Origin: Strongylocentrotus droebachiensis
Taxonomy: Eukaryota > Echinodermata > Echinoidea > Camarodonta > Strongylocentrotidae
Assembly: GCA_035222895.1 (NCBI GenBank)
Contig: JAVYIG010000402.1
Coordinates: forward strand, 546,955-610,954
Length of the DNA: 64,000 nucleotides
Reading direction: 5' to 3'
Shown here: positions 20,339 through 34,700 of the stretch, piece after piece
How the letters are laid out: the number at the start of each line of letters is the position of its first letter
How positions within the stretch are numbered: the first letter of the stretch is position 1
The notes under the pieces: generated by a model
Seen by the model: only the letters and a program-made list of their open reading frames with translations
What the model was told of the DNA's origin: nothing
Database searches by the model: none
Made by a program: the position numbers and the translations under genes

Positions 20339-22574
20339 TGGTCTTCTTTATCAATGGTATCATGATTGGTATTGACCCGTTGACTGCTGAATGTTCACAT
20401 TCCCATAGACTTAACACAGAGATCACCTGGCTCCTGTAGACGGTGGACTCAACCAAGCATAATCAACTGTTAAACGAATTTGTCATGAGTCCTGAGATTT
20501 CAATTTGTTACTGCATGTCATGGAAGTATTAACGAGCAGCAAGGCGAACGATTGTCGCTAAAATTCAACAATCGTTGCTTTATAGTTTGCTTTTCCCTAA
20601 AAAAAATTACCCTGAGACATCAAGCTACATAGGATTATGATCGACAAACATGATATTGCATTGAAAACAGTCAGTAAACATTATAACTAAAAATGAATAA
20701 GAGATAATGCGATCATGTAAACAAGTGCAGTTTGCCCACGTTAATCCGCCAATACCGAATACCCGAGCCAAACTCGAGCCAGATGCAAATAAAGGTACCC
20801 TTAAAAAATTAAATTTATGAAATTTGTCTATATTCTCATGATTGTACTGTCTACTTATTTCTTTTACCTACTTTTGTTTTGTTTTACAATATATTCGAAT
20901 GTTCCCTTGTATTGATTAGGTTCATTTATTTTCATTTTTTGGAGTGGGTGTGGTAAAAAGTAACAACTTCTTTAACATTCCGCTTCCATGACAATGATTT
21001 TATTGTGTTACTTGAAATGACTCAAACTTTAATCATAATCAAACAGACATCTGAAGTTATTAGAAGCTTACTATTTGCTTCATGTTGTTGAAAAAAAATC
21101 ATAATATTCCCTTACAAAATCCAATATTTCTTGATTCGTTTTCATCAATCAAAAATCGTCGTTCAAATCGGACAAAACTCCCATAATGCATCAAAATGCA
21201 ATACCTATGAAATGTCAAAGACCACAATGTAGTTGCCCTTCTAGTCCTCCGTATGATCGAATCTCTTTTATTATAGCCCAGAGATCACGTACCTAATGGG
21301 AACCAGACAGATCATCATACCCGAGGGTCATCAAAAACAGAAAGTAATCATTCAAAAATTACGCAAACTTTTTGTTAATTCATCAAATTGTAAATAAGTA
21401 AGCAAAGAGGAGAACCTCCTACAAATCCAAGGCTTATCATAAATTTATGCTGGAAAAAGACATTTCTTAAATGATATCCTGGCAAAAAGTATTCAACGAA
21501 TCGCACGAATTGAGTGTGAAAAAATTCATGCGATTCGGTGTATACTTTTTCTTCAGCTTCGGAGGAGGGCACATTCCCTCAATCTCCTCCTGTACGCTCA
21601 TGCGCCGAACGCGCCGCTAAATATTTTCTCACGAATTGGGCCCCCGCCCCCCCCCCCCCCACCCCCCCTCGCCGCCGGCTGGATCCGCCCCTGTACTAGG
21701 TTGCTCCGACACGTGAGGTGTTAAGTCGAAAGTAATATAGACTTGTGATATATGTCATTCTGTCTGATCAATCGCAAATTCGTATGAAATTTGTCTTGCC
21801 TTGTTCAAAACTGTGATTATGTATTCTAAGTAAAATGTTAATAACCTATGTTCAGCTTCCGAATAGAATTACATATATAGTTAAACTAACTAGCATTACG
21901 AATGTGGTTCCTATCAAAATGCTCGTTTATTGTAGACTTGTCATTCTCTTCCTTCTCTTTCAATTTCATATTTATAATGCATAACGCTACCACGAGTTTT
22001 CATTGGCTATAGACACTGTATTGTACCATTGACAATTGTACATGCCTTCACTGTGTTCCTCTTTTTATCGGGCACACCCGTTTAAGTCTACAGTTGGCTT
22101 ATATCTGAATAAATATGATTAATGCCCAAAATATGAAGCAGACAATACAATAGGGGTGAGGAAAAAAGAAATCCGTGCCAGGCCCATCCCGCAGCTCAAG
22201 GCTTTAGTTCTGTTTGGTATGGTCGCTCAAGCATAAAAGCGTGTACACCCATGTATTTGCGTAAGCCACGGAAAGAGCCAACACTGTTTGGGCAGTGAGC
22301 GAGTCAACTCTACACTTAACTTGAACCACTCCTGGTGGTCCTGGACTCTTTCAAACCATTTTTGGATTAATTTTTGGAATACTCAAGGAACATTTATATA
22401 GCGATTGTGATAGATTTATTCAACTGGTCTTGGGTATATCTTAAAGCCTTATACAGGCGTAGCTCCTCGAAGACTTTTGGAAACAGTCATTACGAACATA
22501 TACTGGTGTCTACGAGGAAGTAATATTCAGTGTACCGGTGTACCCATATTGGAGGGTAGAGAAAGACGGCAAAG
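20339..22574. other. Intergenic DNA and putative promoter side of gene B
   Basis: A poly-C tract lies at about 21650-21668. Upstream of the gene B start I see no convincing core promoter; ttatatagcg at about 22395 is only a weak TATA candidate. Confidence 0.4.
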
Positions 22575-22794
22575 ATGGCGGGAAACATGATGACACTTTT
22601 GTCATTCATGATCGGGATCTTTTCCTTTCTCGTCTTATGTCAGGTTCAAAACAGCAACGCGTACCCAACGGGAGCTGTTACATCGGCCTGCGGTGATATG
22701 ACACCGCAACATGGAGTCAGTTCTCAGACGTCGGTCAGTCCCTACATCATATCCGTGAGTCCTGCATTCTACCAACCAGGACAGCAGATGACTG
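22575..22794 (+). CDS. Gene B exon 1: signal peptide and start of Reeler domain
   Basis: The ATG sits in a good context (caaagATGG). After the hydrophobic core comes [19 protein letters not shown], a classic Reeler start, then SPYIISV and PGQQMTG. Donor ACTG/GTAAGT, phase 1. The frame runs on to 23048 only by reading into the intron and a MITE. Confidence 0.9.
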
Positions 22795-25700
22795 GTAAGT
22801 TCTCTTTTCCTCACGTCACTTTAAAGGTAAAGACCAGAAGTGGTAAAATTGCGGTTCAAGGGTTTAGGGTGCAAAATATCCATCAATTGTTTAAATATTG
22901 CCTTCAGAAGATGGCAATACTTCAACCAAAATTCACAAAAAAGCAGAAATATATGACCAAATCTTCAATGTTGAAGTGCATTCGCGATATCTATCCAGAC
23001 CAGATCGATATGATAATTTCCAAGATATATCAATTAGATGATGTTTGAAGGTTTGCATGGTGGTATGAATAATCACGGAAGAGATTTACGGTACACCATG
23101 TGTAAAGTCCTCGAGGGACTGAGGAAAGTAGATAGAGAATAGAGGTGAGATGAAAGGCGAGAAAGTGGAGGTTAGAAGGAAGAGTATCTTTCGGAAGTGA
23201 GTTTAGTCCTGAAAAGGACTGTAACCCAGAAAGTTTGGGCAGGATGAGAGGTTTGAGTAGAAGACTGGATTGAGTTGGAGAGTTGAGTAGGCGAGTAGAA
23301 TTGCAGAGCAGGAGCAGGAGAGTAGACTCGACGTTTCGGACAGGTTGACTGTCCGTCTTCAGGAGTCTCCTGAAGACGGACAGTCAACCTGTCCGAAACG
23401 TCGAGTCTACGAGCCGATTTTTTTGGGGGTGTTTATTTGAACCCCGTAAGTGATGCTTTCCTGGCATCTATTAACACAATTTTTTTCTTTCTTTTTTTCT
23501 TTCTTTTTTTCTTTCTTTTTTTCTTTTTTTTTCCTTTTTTTTTTTTTTTTTTTTTTTTTGGGCCGCCCAAGGGGGGGTTTAAACCCCCTAAACCCCCCCC
23601 CCCGTAGATCCGCGCCTGAGGGGCCCCTCCTCTATGGTCAATGGACACTGATGAAGATTTGTATTCACAGCTCTGTAAAATTCGAGGCACCTTTGGAATT
23701 TATTCTTCACAATGATATCTTATCAAATATATGAGGATATAATATCTTGTTTACTGATCTGATCATATTCGATTTCTGAATCGCGTCTAATGTAAAGTCT
23801 ACATCATTTATATCCAGTATTATTAATGCATTTTTGTTTCATTTGTTTCTTTGAAATTCATCACGTCGTCTAAAAACCTGTTCTAATACTTATATAAATG
23901 CAAAATAACCCAACTACATATAATGTGTAAACATCAAGCATGAAGCTTTGGTAATGCCGCACATTTGTGATGTATTTAACTTAAATGTATAGACCAGTTA
24001 TGGTCATGCGATTGCATTGTGAAAGAAACGTTGTGGAATCGATCAGAAAAGGTTGATCATCTAGCATATAAGTATAGGTGTGTCTGCAGGGTTCTTGAAT
24101 CATTAACGTGATAGCAAATTTGGCCCAGTCTTGGTAAAGTTACAAGCAATGTACACGGAAAGATGTATACGGGACTACGCGATATCTACCCAGGCCAGAT
24201 CAATATGATAATGTACCAAATATATCAATTAGTAGGCGGTTTCCCAGCAAAATTTGTATCATCACGTATTAGTCAAAACATATTTTTTCATATGATTCGT
24301 AATAAGAGCTTCCATTTCGTTTTTTGAGAGGGGGGCGTTTCCAAAACTGGTCTATAACTTTAATGCATGTAGATGTGACTTACACCAATGATTGTATATT
24401 CGAATCCCTTCACATATGATCGAGAAACCTCACCAGGCCTGTAGATTGTTCACATTCAAAATATAATGTGGGAATAAAGAACTCATCAGACAAAACTAAA
24501 TTGGCAAGTTGGCATGCGCCTAAAAAATACTGACCTACAGCCCATCATAGCGAAAATTTAATAAGGTGGAATAACTCATTTTAACCGCTTTGAAATTGTT
24601 TTTCCGCGAAAGATATATTCAGTAATAACAATGGCAACTTATTTGTGCAGTATCACTTAATGGTCGGTCACACTGACGCATTTTCTAGCATCTGTATCAT
24701 AAATAATTCCCACGGTAGTCTTCTCCTTTGGGAAAGCATATTTTCGAAACTATTCAATTTCATCGTCGATCTTCTTCAGTATCACGCACACACCACACCA
24801 ATTTTTGTCATATGAATTGCGTCTATGTGAACGGGATGATTTTACACGCCTCGTTGCGTACCACGAATTAATATCTTTCATACAGAAATACAACCACCTA
24901 GATTTCGATAGCTCGTAATGGAAAGCAAATAATACTTTTTGTGATGACGATTGGCGAAGTCATTGAGCCGTGCTTCCCGACCTAACCAAGCACGGACTGT
25001 TAACAAACATATCTGCACAGCGGTGCACATGCTTATAGTCAATTCGTGATATACGTCTATATGATATGTACAGTCATCTACAGACGTATTTATACCCCTT
25101 GTAAATGTCATGCTTTTTGTGTTTTGTTCTTACTATAAAATGAAACATTTAGGCCACTTAGGGCCACCGTTGAATACTTTTATATTCACGCTTTAATATG
25201 CTATATTCTCAAGAAACATGAATCGAGACAAATCAATTTTTCACATACTTGAAAAACTACAAAACTAAATTGATAAGGGTATGAATAATTTAGTTGTTAA
25301 CTGTAAATATAAACGTTTCTATATGAAAAGTGAAGTGCGACATTAACTTCACTGTGCACTAAGATGATGGTTAGGGTACCGAGGAGAAGACTCCCGATTT
25401 TAAATCTGTATTCTCTCCTTCAATGAAAAATGAAGTTACTAATGGTCATCAAATAGCATTGTGAAGAAAACAATGTCTAGACGTTTTTGTGGTTACGATT
25501 TGAGTAGTCATTGAGCCGTGCTCTATGACCTAACAAAGACGTAATTCTAAAAGTTTGATTGTGTTGGATAAGAGAACAATAATGAGTTCTGAGGTTTCCA
25601 ATCATCAAAAGATCGTAAAAAATATATTGAATAAATCAAGCAAGAAATCACCATTAAACAACAAAACCACTTGAAACAAAATAATGGTGCATGGGACTAT

Positions 25701-28700
25701 AAAAATGCCTGTGATGTCAAACTTTAGTCTAGGATTGTACAATATCTCTGGTTTTATTTGAGAAAAAATGAGAGCGCCTGAAGAATAATCATTTATCGGG
25801 ATATGCCATATTACTATAAAGGTTAACATTCCACATGGAAACAAGATCGAAGGGAAAGCTCACAAATTATCTTATTATAATAATAATACTATAATAATAA
25901 TAATACGTCTCGTTTACCCAGGGTAGCCTCATCAGTATTCTGAGGACCTTGTAATCATATTATTACCAAAGCTTTACCTTTACATTATAGCAAAAGTCAT
26001 TCTTAAACTGATTTGTTTTTTCTTTTTTTTAACGCAATATCCACAATGGTGATCCTCCATCGTTCAAATACACTAACCTAGTGTAAGACCTGGGACTACA
26101 GTGTGTCCCAGAACAAAATTATGGCAGAATGTTTTATATTATAATTGATGATTTACTTGATAAGATATATATGTATGAAAAGCTCTGTTTCTCTTCTTTC
26201 ATAAGATGTATTACTTATCATTCATAGTTCCAGATGGTTGAATTAAAACAATGGTATTGGTACAACCAACATTTCATTTGCAGCCACAAATTGCAAGTTT
26301 GAGTGATTTTTTAGAGTGGTAAACGTAATCATCTAAAAAGAAAAAGAAAAACATCACGTGGGGAACCGTAAATTCCTCTTTATATGACACCTCATGCGAA
26401 AACAAATGAATGAGCTAACCGTAAACAAAGTTTCTGCCGGCTTCCCTTTTTGTGGGACACACTGTATAAGTCATGCATCATGCTGCATTAGTCCCAGTTA
26501 TGTGTTTCGAGATGAATTGTATTGACTGCTTCACTAAACTGAAAATTAAAAAAAACAAAATCAGCTTAAATAAAATAACTGCATCGGTATGTTTTTTTCT
26601 TTTCAGTCACGATTTCGAGGAACACCGGCTCTCCAGCTTTGAAGGGTATTCTGTTGCAAGCTCGTCGCACTGGCACCGATCAAATCATCGGTACATGGTC
26701 GTTAGCGGGCACCACGGGTTTTCAAACGCTGGCGTGTAACGGGGCTAATTCGGCTGTAACGCATACTAGTAATGATGACAAACCGGCTGCTTTTCAATTG
26801 AACTGGACACCTCCTGATGTCAACGGAGCTGATATCTATGTAACGTAAGTAGACCTACAATGCCATGCTTGCTTAAAGACTTTCGAAAAATCAACTCAAG
26901 GGTAATTTCATTACCCTTTGTCATGTCCCGTAGAACTCATTTTGTGATTACGTTACTAATATATCATTCTCATGTTTGCACATTGCATAATGTTGCTTTT
27001 TCGAAATTAGTTGTGCCCTTGTTCAATCCGATATTTGGTCCACTGTTGAGGTTTTGAGGTCGGTTTTACGCCATTTACACCGATGAGGCCGACACCAAAC
27101 CGACAACAGACCGAACAAAACATGGAATTACTCCATATCCAAGATTCCGTCGGTTTGGAGGAGGGATGGAGGAGTAGGTTTGGAGGTGTCAGTGAAGTAC
27201 AGTGTATTAGTGTATTGAGATCGACCACGGGGCAATTTTGCCGGATAATTTGACATACGACTGACATTTTGTATGATCAAATAATCTACAACTGATGCCC
27301 CCTCCCGACAAGGCGCGGTAAAGTGCCTCAAACTACAATATCAAAATATCACTTGCTTCAATAATAAACAATAATGCATTAGAATGACCGTTTTCCTTGT
27401 TTTGTAGTGCAGACTGTGCAGTTCTATTATTTGAATCATTAATGTATTTATGATCATGTTCATGGCATCTTCAAATGCTAAATTTACTTGATGAAGATGG
27501 ACATTTTCACTTTAAGAATATAAGTAAGATAATATGGAGAATTATTGACACCCTTCATTTACTTCTTAATGGAGATTAATGTTTGGAGCTTTTTATTTTC
27601 ACATGAGATAATTTGGTTTCTTTTATTCATTTGCACTTTTAGGGCAACATTTGTACAGACAAGGCCAGTCTTTTGGGTTGCACAGAGGACAAGCGATATC
27701 CAAGGTAAGTCATGTTTCATGTCATGAATTTAAAAATCGCAATTCGCAGAAATGTTAGAAGATTATGTGAAATTGAAATATGCTCAATTTAGCATTTGAG
27801 TTGTATTTTTTTGAAATTTATCGTAGGTGTATACCTGTCTTCGTGTTTCCTTCAAAATTAATTGTCAAACTAATTCTCTGTTTCTTTGTGCTAAAAACAA
27901 ATGTACTTCCCTTGCATGTTTCACAAATTAGCATGTCCTTGTGACTAGACAAATTGTTTTGTAGTAGAAAGAAAAAATCGTTAGCACACATTATCTAAGC
28001 TTTGTGCCTTATACGTACCCGTTATCGTACGAAGCACTCACTGTATCACCTAGAAAGAAAATGTAGAAATACTATTTCGCTAATATCCTCATATAATTTA
28101 TGTTGTAGCACTTACTTTAATCACACCAACGAGTAATTTTGATAGAGTTGGTACATTCTTGGCATACAGGGGCGTCACTAGCCGAAGGGGGGGGGGGACA
28201 TTTTCGAACAAAGTTCCGAATTTTTTAAGGAAAAAAGAATGCCGACAACTGGTCGTCAGATTTTTAAATTCATCGACAGATACTCACAGTTTCCACATTA
28301 AACAGTAACGACATCTACAATGCAACAAATTGTTGTGATTTACCGACAGAATATAAAAGTCGAACATTTGCCTAAATACAATCTTTAAAGGGGGTATCAC
28401 TCTTCCCCTCCTATTGACGCCCCTGGTAGCATATTACATAACCTAGTGCAGCCGCAACAAAATAGGCAAATGTACATCTTTTTTCTCTATAGTTATTAAT
28501 GTAGATATCTTATTTGTTTTGTACTTTTAGTTCGAAAACACATTTCATTAATCACAACATGTACTAATATATGTTATTAATGAATTAATATATTTATTTT
28601 GAGCATAAAATATGTATTGTTTTGTGGTGTAAATCATTATTTGTAATCCTGAGAACTGAAAAGTAGACCAATCTGTTGCTTCTCTGTGTTATTTGTTTGG

Positions 28701-31700
28701 TAATTCCATTTGTTTATGTTTGCTATTGTCTCGCTAACAGTGTTACTGTTCTTATACTTTTTTTCCCCTCTCTCTCTATGCATGGCGTGTGTTTACATGC
28801 ACCTTTTTAACATACTTGTACTTTGATCAAAACAAAAATGTGCTGTATGCTAGACACATGCAACGCGAACGGTGCCAATTTATGTGGTGCTAATGGCAAG
28901 TGTGAGAGTCTTATCGGAGGTGGTATCAATTGCATCTGCGAGGAAGGATACACCGGAATCCTATGCACAAGTAATTCAATCTTATTTATATCCGTTATTT
29001 TAATTCAGTGGTACTCACAATGGAAATGTATCTGAAGATACTTTTCCTATTTAACACTATTAAACATAGATGTAATTTGATTCTAACTTTTAAATTATTT
29101 GTTTTTAACAATGATTAAACTTTGAAATTGTAAAGAAAAATGTAAGACTGATTGTGATGTCTCACATGAAGATGATATCGATATTAAGAAACATGTTGAT
29201 GAAAACAAACTTGACATCTGAAACACGATAGCCTTCAACGGTTTACAATCTGTAGGGTTACTGTAATATAACATGAATAACAGTTACTAGTAGATAATAC
29301 ACACAACCCTCGTTTTGCCCAGGACTAGGAAGCAGATCGAATTAAAAAACTACATAAATATATAGCATTCAATTTTCGACTTTGTTAAGAATGAGCAAGA
29401 ATAAGCCTTTCAAAAAACTTGAACAAATGCACCTGATCAAAGAAACGATGATCATAATGTTAAAAGCCTAACATTACTTTAGGAACATTCCGACAGAAAT
29501 TATGCTATTAAACTTCAACTTGTAGTCCCGGCGTTGCTTATCATATCAAGAAACAAGTACATTTTTGAAGTTCTAAGTTATGTTGTTCCCGATTTATTCT
29601 TAGCTATAGGCCTATTTGAGTTTAAGCATAATTGTTCAAGTTCCCTTCCGAATCGGCGTTCTTGTGTGTGATCAATAACATTTCTCCGTGGTCACTGCGT
29701 GTGTCCGCATGAATATTATCCACTTTTATCATTACGTAATATTAATCTCTGGTATACATAATTGCCTATGTAGTGGGTCCTTGCGATTCGGATCCGTGCG
29801 TCAATGGAGGAACCTGTACAATCTCTGCTGGTGATACACCCTACACATGCTCCTGTCCTTTCCCTTTTGGAGGACCCACATGTCAGACAGGTAACTTGAT
29901 GGCTGTCTTTAACTATTTCCACACTCTTACCTCAGTCACACCAAATAAACCGACACCAGACCCAACGTAAAATCATATTACCCTAAATGGCCTGGATTCA
30001 GTCGGTTTGGAGTCGGAGCGGTGTCAGTTTGGCGGTGTGACTGAAGTATATCGCCTCTTTCATTCATTTCATTTATCACCACAATTTCATACACATTGCA
30101 TTTCATCATGGCAATAACTAGAAATCTGTTAAATGGAGCCCACAAATAGTAAAATTTAGTCAAGGTAAATACAAACCAGTTTACATTTAAATGAATGGGT
30201 AAAAATAAACCAGGTGCACGTAACATGTGTTAAAGGCCCGGTCCCACTGCACTTACGGATGCAAAGAGGATGTAAAACGTAAACAAATCTTGCCATCCGT
30301 TGGAAAACGCTATGCATCCGTTGTGTACTAATTGCATACGTGTTTCATTCGCTCTATCCATCGAGCATCCGTCCACTGTGATTTCATCCGCGCAAAAAGT
30401 TTTGAGCTGCACAAAACTTTTAGAACGGATGAACTTCCGCCGTGTACGATGTAAATCCGCGGCAAATACGAGCAACAAACGTTCTATGTCCGTTATCATT
30501 CGTTAAACGTCCGCTGTATCCTCTCAGCAACCTCTGGGCATCCTCGCAACTCACATCCGCTGCAGCTGAAAACGGAAAGAGGGAGGAAAGATAAGGTACA
30601 TGGAACGTTCAACATCGTTAGTAGCACGGAAATAGAAAGGATGTAAGCGTATGCATCTCGTATATAAAGTATTCAAAGCTTTCACCCACTTCCATCCGCT
30701 TTCATCCGCTAGGCTTCCGATGAACATCCGTTTAACATCCCCGCTACATACTACCCACGTCCGTTATTTTCCGTTCTGTTTTCGCAAATTTTCGCAAATT
30801 TTGTCAATTTCTGGAGCGGATGAAAACGGATGGAGCCATCCCCGAAATTTTGCTCGTCCGCTGTGTCCTTTATGCATACGTTTTGTGTCCATCGGCCAGT
30901 GGGACCGGGCCATAACAAGACTTTGGGGTGAAGATGTGGAATCTAGCGAGAAACAGCACACCGGAGGGTCCAAATTTGAACGTTTAAGGTACATCTAGTA
31001 CATCTGTCAACCTCACAGTGCTTGTTTGCACCTCTTTTGGTTCAATACTGCACCCTTCTTAGGCAGACTTCGTCCGTGGTGCAAGCTTACACCAGTTGTG
31101 GTGCAAATTTGGACCACAAGAAGTGATTGAGGGATTACTGCTATTGTACCGTATCTGGATTAAAGTTTGAGGCTTCATTTCTTATTGTGTAGAGCCATTT
31201 GTTTATTAATATAAACATTTTATTTTTAACCCATTTACCTTGCGTATTCATAGAAATAGATCCATGTGCTAATATCTTGTGTGAAAATGGAACTACCTGT
31301 AATCCAGTGCTTCTAGACAGAATTACCTTTGCACATATCAAATATATAGCATTAAACCATAAACAATAATTTACATTAATCTTGTCTTGGCAAAAAAAAG
31401 CTTTAGATCCTTGCGATACCAATAACTGTTCTAATGGGGCGACATGCATCCCCGACACTTTCCCTAACTACTCCTGTACTTGTCTGCCTGGATACACCGG
31501 GGATTTATGCGAACAAGGTAGGCTTTCGAGGTTTATGCTTTTTAGGCATTAACAAAAAATATACTACAGAACGAAGTAATTGGCGTAATCACGATAACTC
31601 GATAACACGATAAACTACACGTGTGAATGTGCGATTGGATTCTCGGGAGAACGATGTGAAACAGGTCTGTATTTCAAACAGGAAACTAATAACACATTTT

Positions 31701-34700
31701 CATTTTGAAATATTGTTATTCTTATATACGTTGTCCTAGTTCATATGTTTGTACATGTTTCCCTTTACAACAATAATATTTATACTGCATAATTATCATG
31801 ACAAACTAAAACCCAGAAATTTATCATGCTTGAGATATTTACATAAATTCTCTGCTTGTTAAATGTAAAGTAGCAATTGGAGAGTTATATAGATTTATGT
31901 TACATAAAAACAAAAAATGCTGACATCCCTGTCTCTTCCAATTAACAATGATGTAATTTGTGTTCTAAACTGTTATAGATTGTGTTAGATTGTATTATAA
32001 TGTATTAGTTATCCTTCTGACATAATGAAGCCTTGCTTCCTCCGCCTTTTACGCTTTGTTAATCTGTATGTACGCATAGATCAATGTGTTAACAGCTTTT
32101 GTGAAACGGGGCTACCTGTATTCCTGTTCCAGAGTCTTTAAAGCTTCACTTGTGATGGCTTGTAAAAAACATGTAGGCACTTCAGATTATTACGCTTTTC
32201 ATAGAAACATTAATGCTATTGCTGCTACGTTATTAAATGTATATAAATATGTTATAATGTTATTAACCTCAGAAACTTAAAACCAAAGTATATAGTCATA
32301 TTTTTGTGTTTGTTTTACATGTTTAACATCTTCAACTTAAACTCTTCTATGTCCTATGAGTTTTGTACGTGTTAGTGTTACGTGAATTTTTCTTTGCTTC
32401 AATCATTACCTTCGTATATTTCTAACCTTGTAGAAATAAACCCTTGTGATAACAATACCTGTCAAAATGGCGCTACCTGTAACGCTGTAGTCGGCTCTTT
32501 CACTAACTACATGTGTGAATGTCCTATTGGATTCATCGGAGAATTTTGTGAAATAGGTTTGTATTTTTTTCTTGTATTCATGTCTTTTTAAATTTTGAAA
32601 AATTTGCCTAAGTAAACATGTACTAATATACATACATGTAAGTAATATATTAATATATATATTTTGTTCATGCAATATGTATTGTTTCATCGTTTAAATT
32701 GATTTGTCATCCTGAGAACTAAAAAGTAGATCTTTCTGTACTTCTAAGAATAATGTTTGTATTTAGTTAGTGCCAGCATATTGCACAACCCTTTGTATGC
32801 TTATTTTTTATTTGTTCGGTAATTCCATTTTGTTATGTCTGCTTTTGTCTCGCTACTGTTCTTATATTTTTTGTCTCTCTCTCTCTCTATGCATGGCGTG
32901 TGTGTACATGCAACTTCTTACTACTTAATTTTACTCTATCCAAACCAAAAATGTGCTGTATGCTAGAGGAGACATGTGACGCGAACACTGCCAATCTATG
33001 TGGTGCTAATGGCAACTGTGAGAGTATAGAAGGTGGTATCAATTGCATCTGCGAGAATGGATACACCGGCACCCTGTGCACAAGTAATTCAATCTTATAT
33101 GTATCCGTTAGTATAAATTAAGTGGTACTCATAATGCAGATGAATCTGAAGATACGTTTCCTATTTCACACTAACATAGATGTAATATGATTCTTAATTG
33201 AAAATATAAATGATTCTACGATCCAGCAAGAAAAGTATTATCGTATCAGAATAACACGACTCTTTATTTATTCAATTTAAATTAACATTCATTTAGCCTT
33301 TCTTGTTTTTTCCTCATATCGTGTTGTTACCGCTGAATAATATTTGATAACTTTACTTCCGTAACGCTTTTGGACGCTCCTATTACGAGATTAATATTCA
33401 GAGAAATGTGAAATGCATAATTTATTTGTTCGTATTACGAAGTTTATTGTCAACTTTTAACATTTTCACATTCTTGTAAAATGGCGCCTTACCGGAACCT
33501 CCCTTCGAAGATGAGCTCGTGCACTATCATGTGCGGAATAGAAATTGAATCAAGTGACCGGGGTAATGATAATTATGATGTAATAGCGATGCCTTAAGCG
33601 CAAAAAAAGGTCATTATTATTATTCTACAATAAAATCCTTGTAATGTATTATCCTTTGTCCGACCCCTAAGTACCGCCACTTGTTGGCCCTTGTGACTCA
33701 AACCCCTGCCGTTTCGGGGGCACCTGCATTTCAAGTGGAAACAACTTTACTTGTAACTGTCCAGCTCTGACTAATGGAACAACATGTGAATTGACATGTA
33801 AGTGTGTCTTAAAGAGTTTTTTTGTTTGAAACTTTGATGTTTTCGTCCGCGTTAAACTTTGAAATGGTAAAGAAAGATGTAAGACTTATCGTGATATCAT
33901 CCATGTAGATCATATCGTTATCATAAAACATAATGATGTTGATGAAAAAAAAAATGCCATTTGAAACACAATAGCCGTTGACAGTTAAGGAAATAAGTAG
34001 GATTACTGTAATATAAGACGAATAACAGTTAGATTATACACACAGCAGTCGTTTTGAATGCAGATGGAATTAAAAAACTACACAAATATGTTTTCATTTG
34101 GAAATATTGTTATTCTAATATATGTTTGTACATGTTTTACTTAAAGCCACACTGTCCTACTTGTAGCTACTTGCTCCCTATATGTAGAAAACAATGCCTA
34201 ATCGGTGACCATTGGTCCCCCATGATCCTCTTTTTAAAAATTTAATTGAGAGCTGAGTTGATGAGATAACCACCTGTCCAGTGACCTCGCAGGGCGGTCT
34301 AATCCCTCCTTTAAACTAGTACAGATAAGCTTTAACACCCATCATATTTAAACTGCATAATTGTCATGACATACCAAAACACAGAATTGTATCATGTTTG
34401 AGATATTTACATAAATTCTCTGCTTGTTAAATGTAAAGTAGCAATTAGAGGGAAATATAATCAAAACAACAAATGCTAACACCCCTGTCTCTTCCTATTA
34501 ATAATGATGTAAAGTGTGTACTAAACTGTACTAGATTGTTTTAGATTGTGCTCATTTGTATAAGTTTTGTTCTTAGATCATCAAGCCTCACTTCCTCCGC
34601 TTTTAACGCTTTGTCCTATTTATCTGTATATACGCATAGATCAATGTTCTAACAGCTCTTGTGAAAACGGGGCTACCTGTATTCCCGTTCCCGAGTCTTT

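Larger units (their letters stand above)
22795..26606 (+). other. Intron 1 of gene B
   Basis: 3.8 kb holding two MITEs, the perfect palindrome at 23322-23410 and T-rich low complexity at 23478-23570. No other exon seen; an extra 3' or internal exon cannot be excluded. Confidence 0.5.
26845..28853 (+). other. Introns 2 and 3 of gene B
   Basis: They flank exon 3. Intron 2 holds a repeat-like stretch (about 27030-27215) with ccgacaccaaaccgac words; intron 3 holds a hAT-like MITE. Nothing else recognised. Confidence 0.45.

Noticed and set aside
22575..23048. A 157-residue open frame as a complete single-exon protein
   Set aside because: It matches Reeler only to residue 73. The rest is translation of the intron and a MITE beyond a strong GTAAGT donor.
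23433..23690. Lys-rich reverse frame
   Set aside because: Translation of the T/TTTC low-complexity tract.
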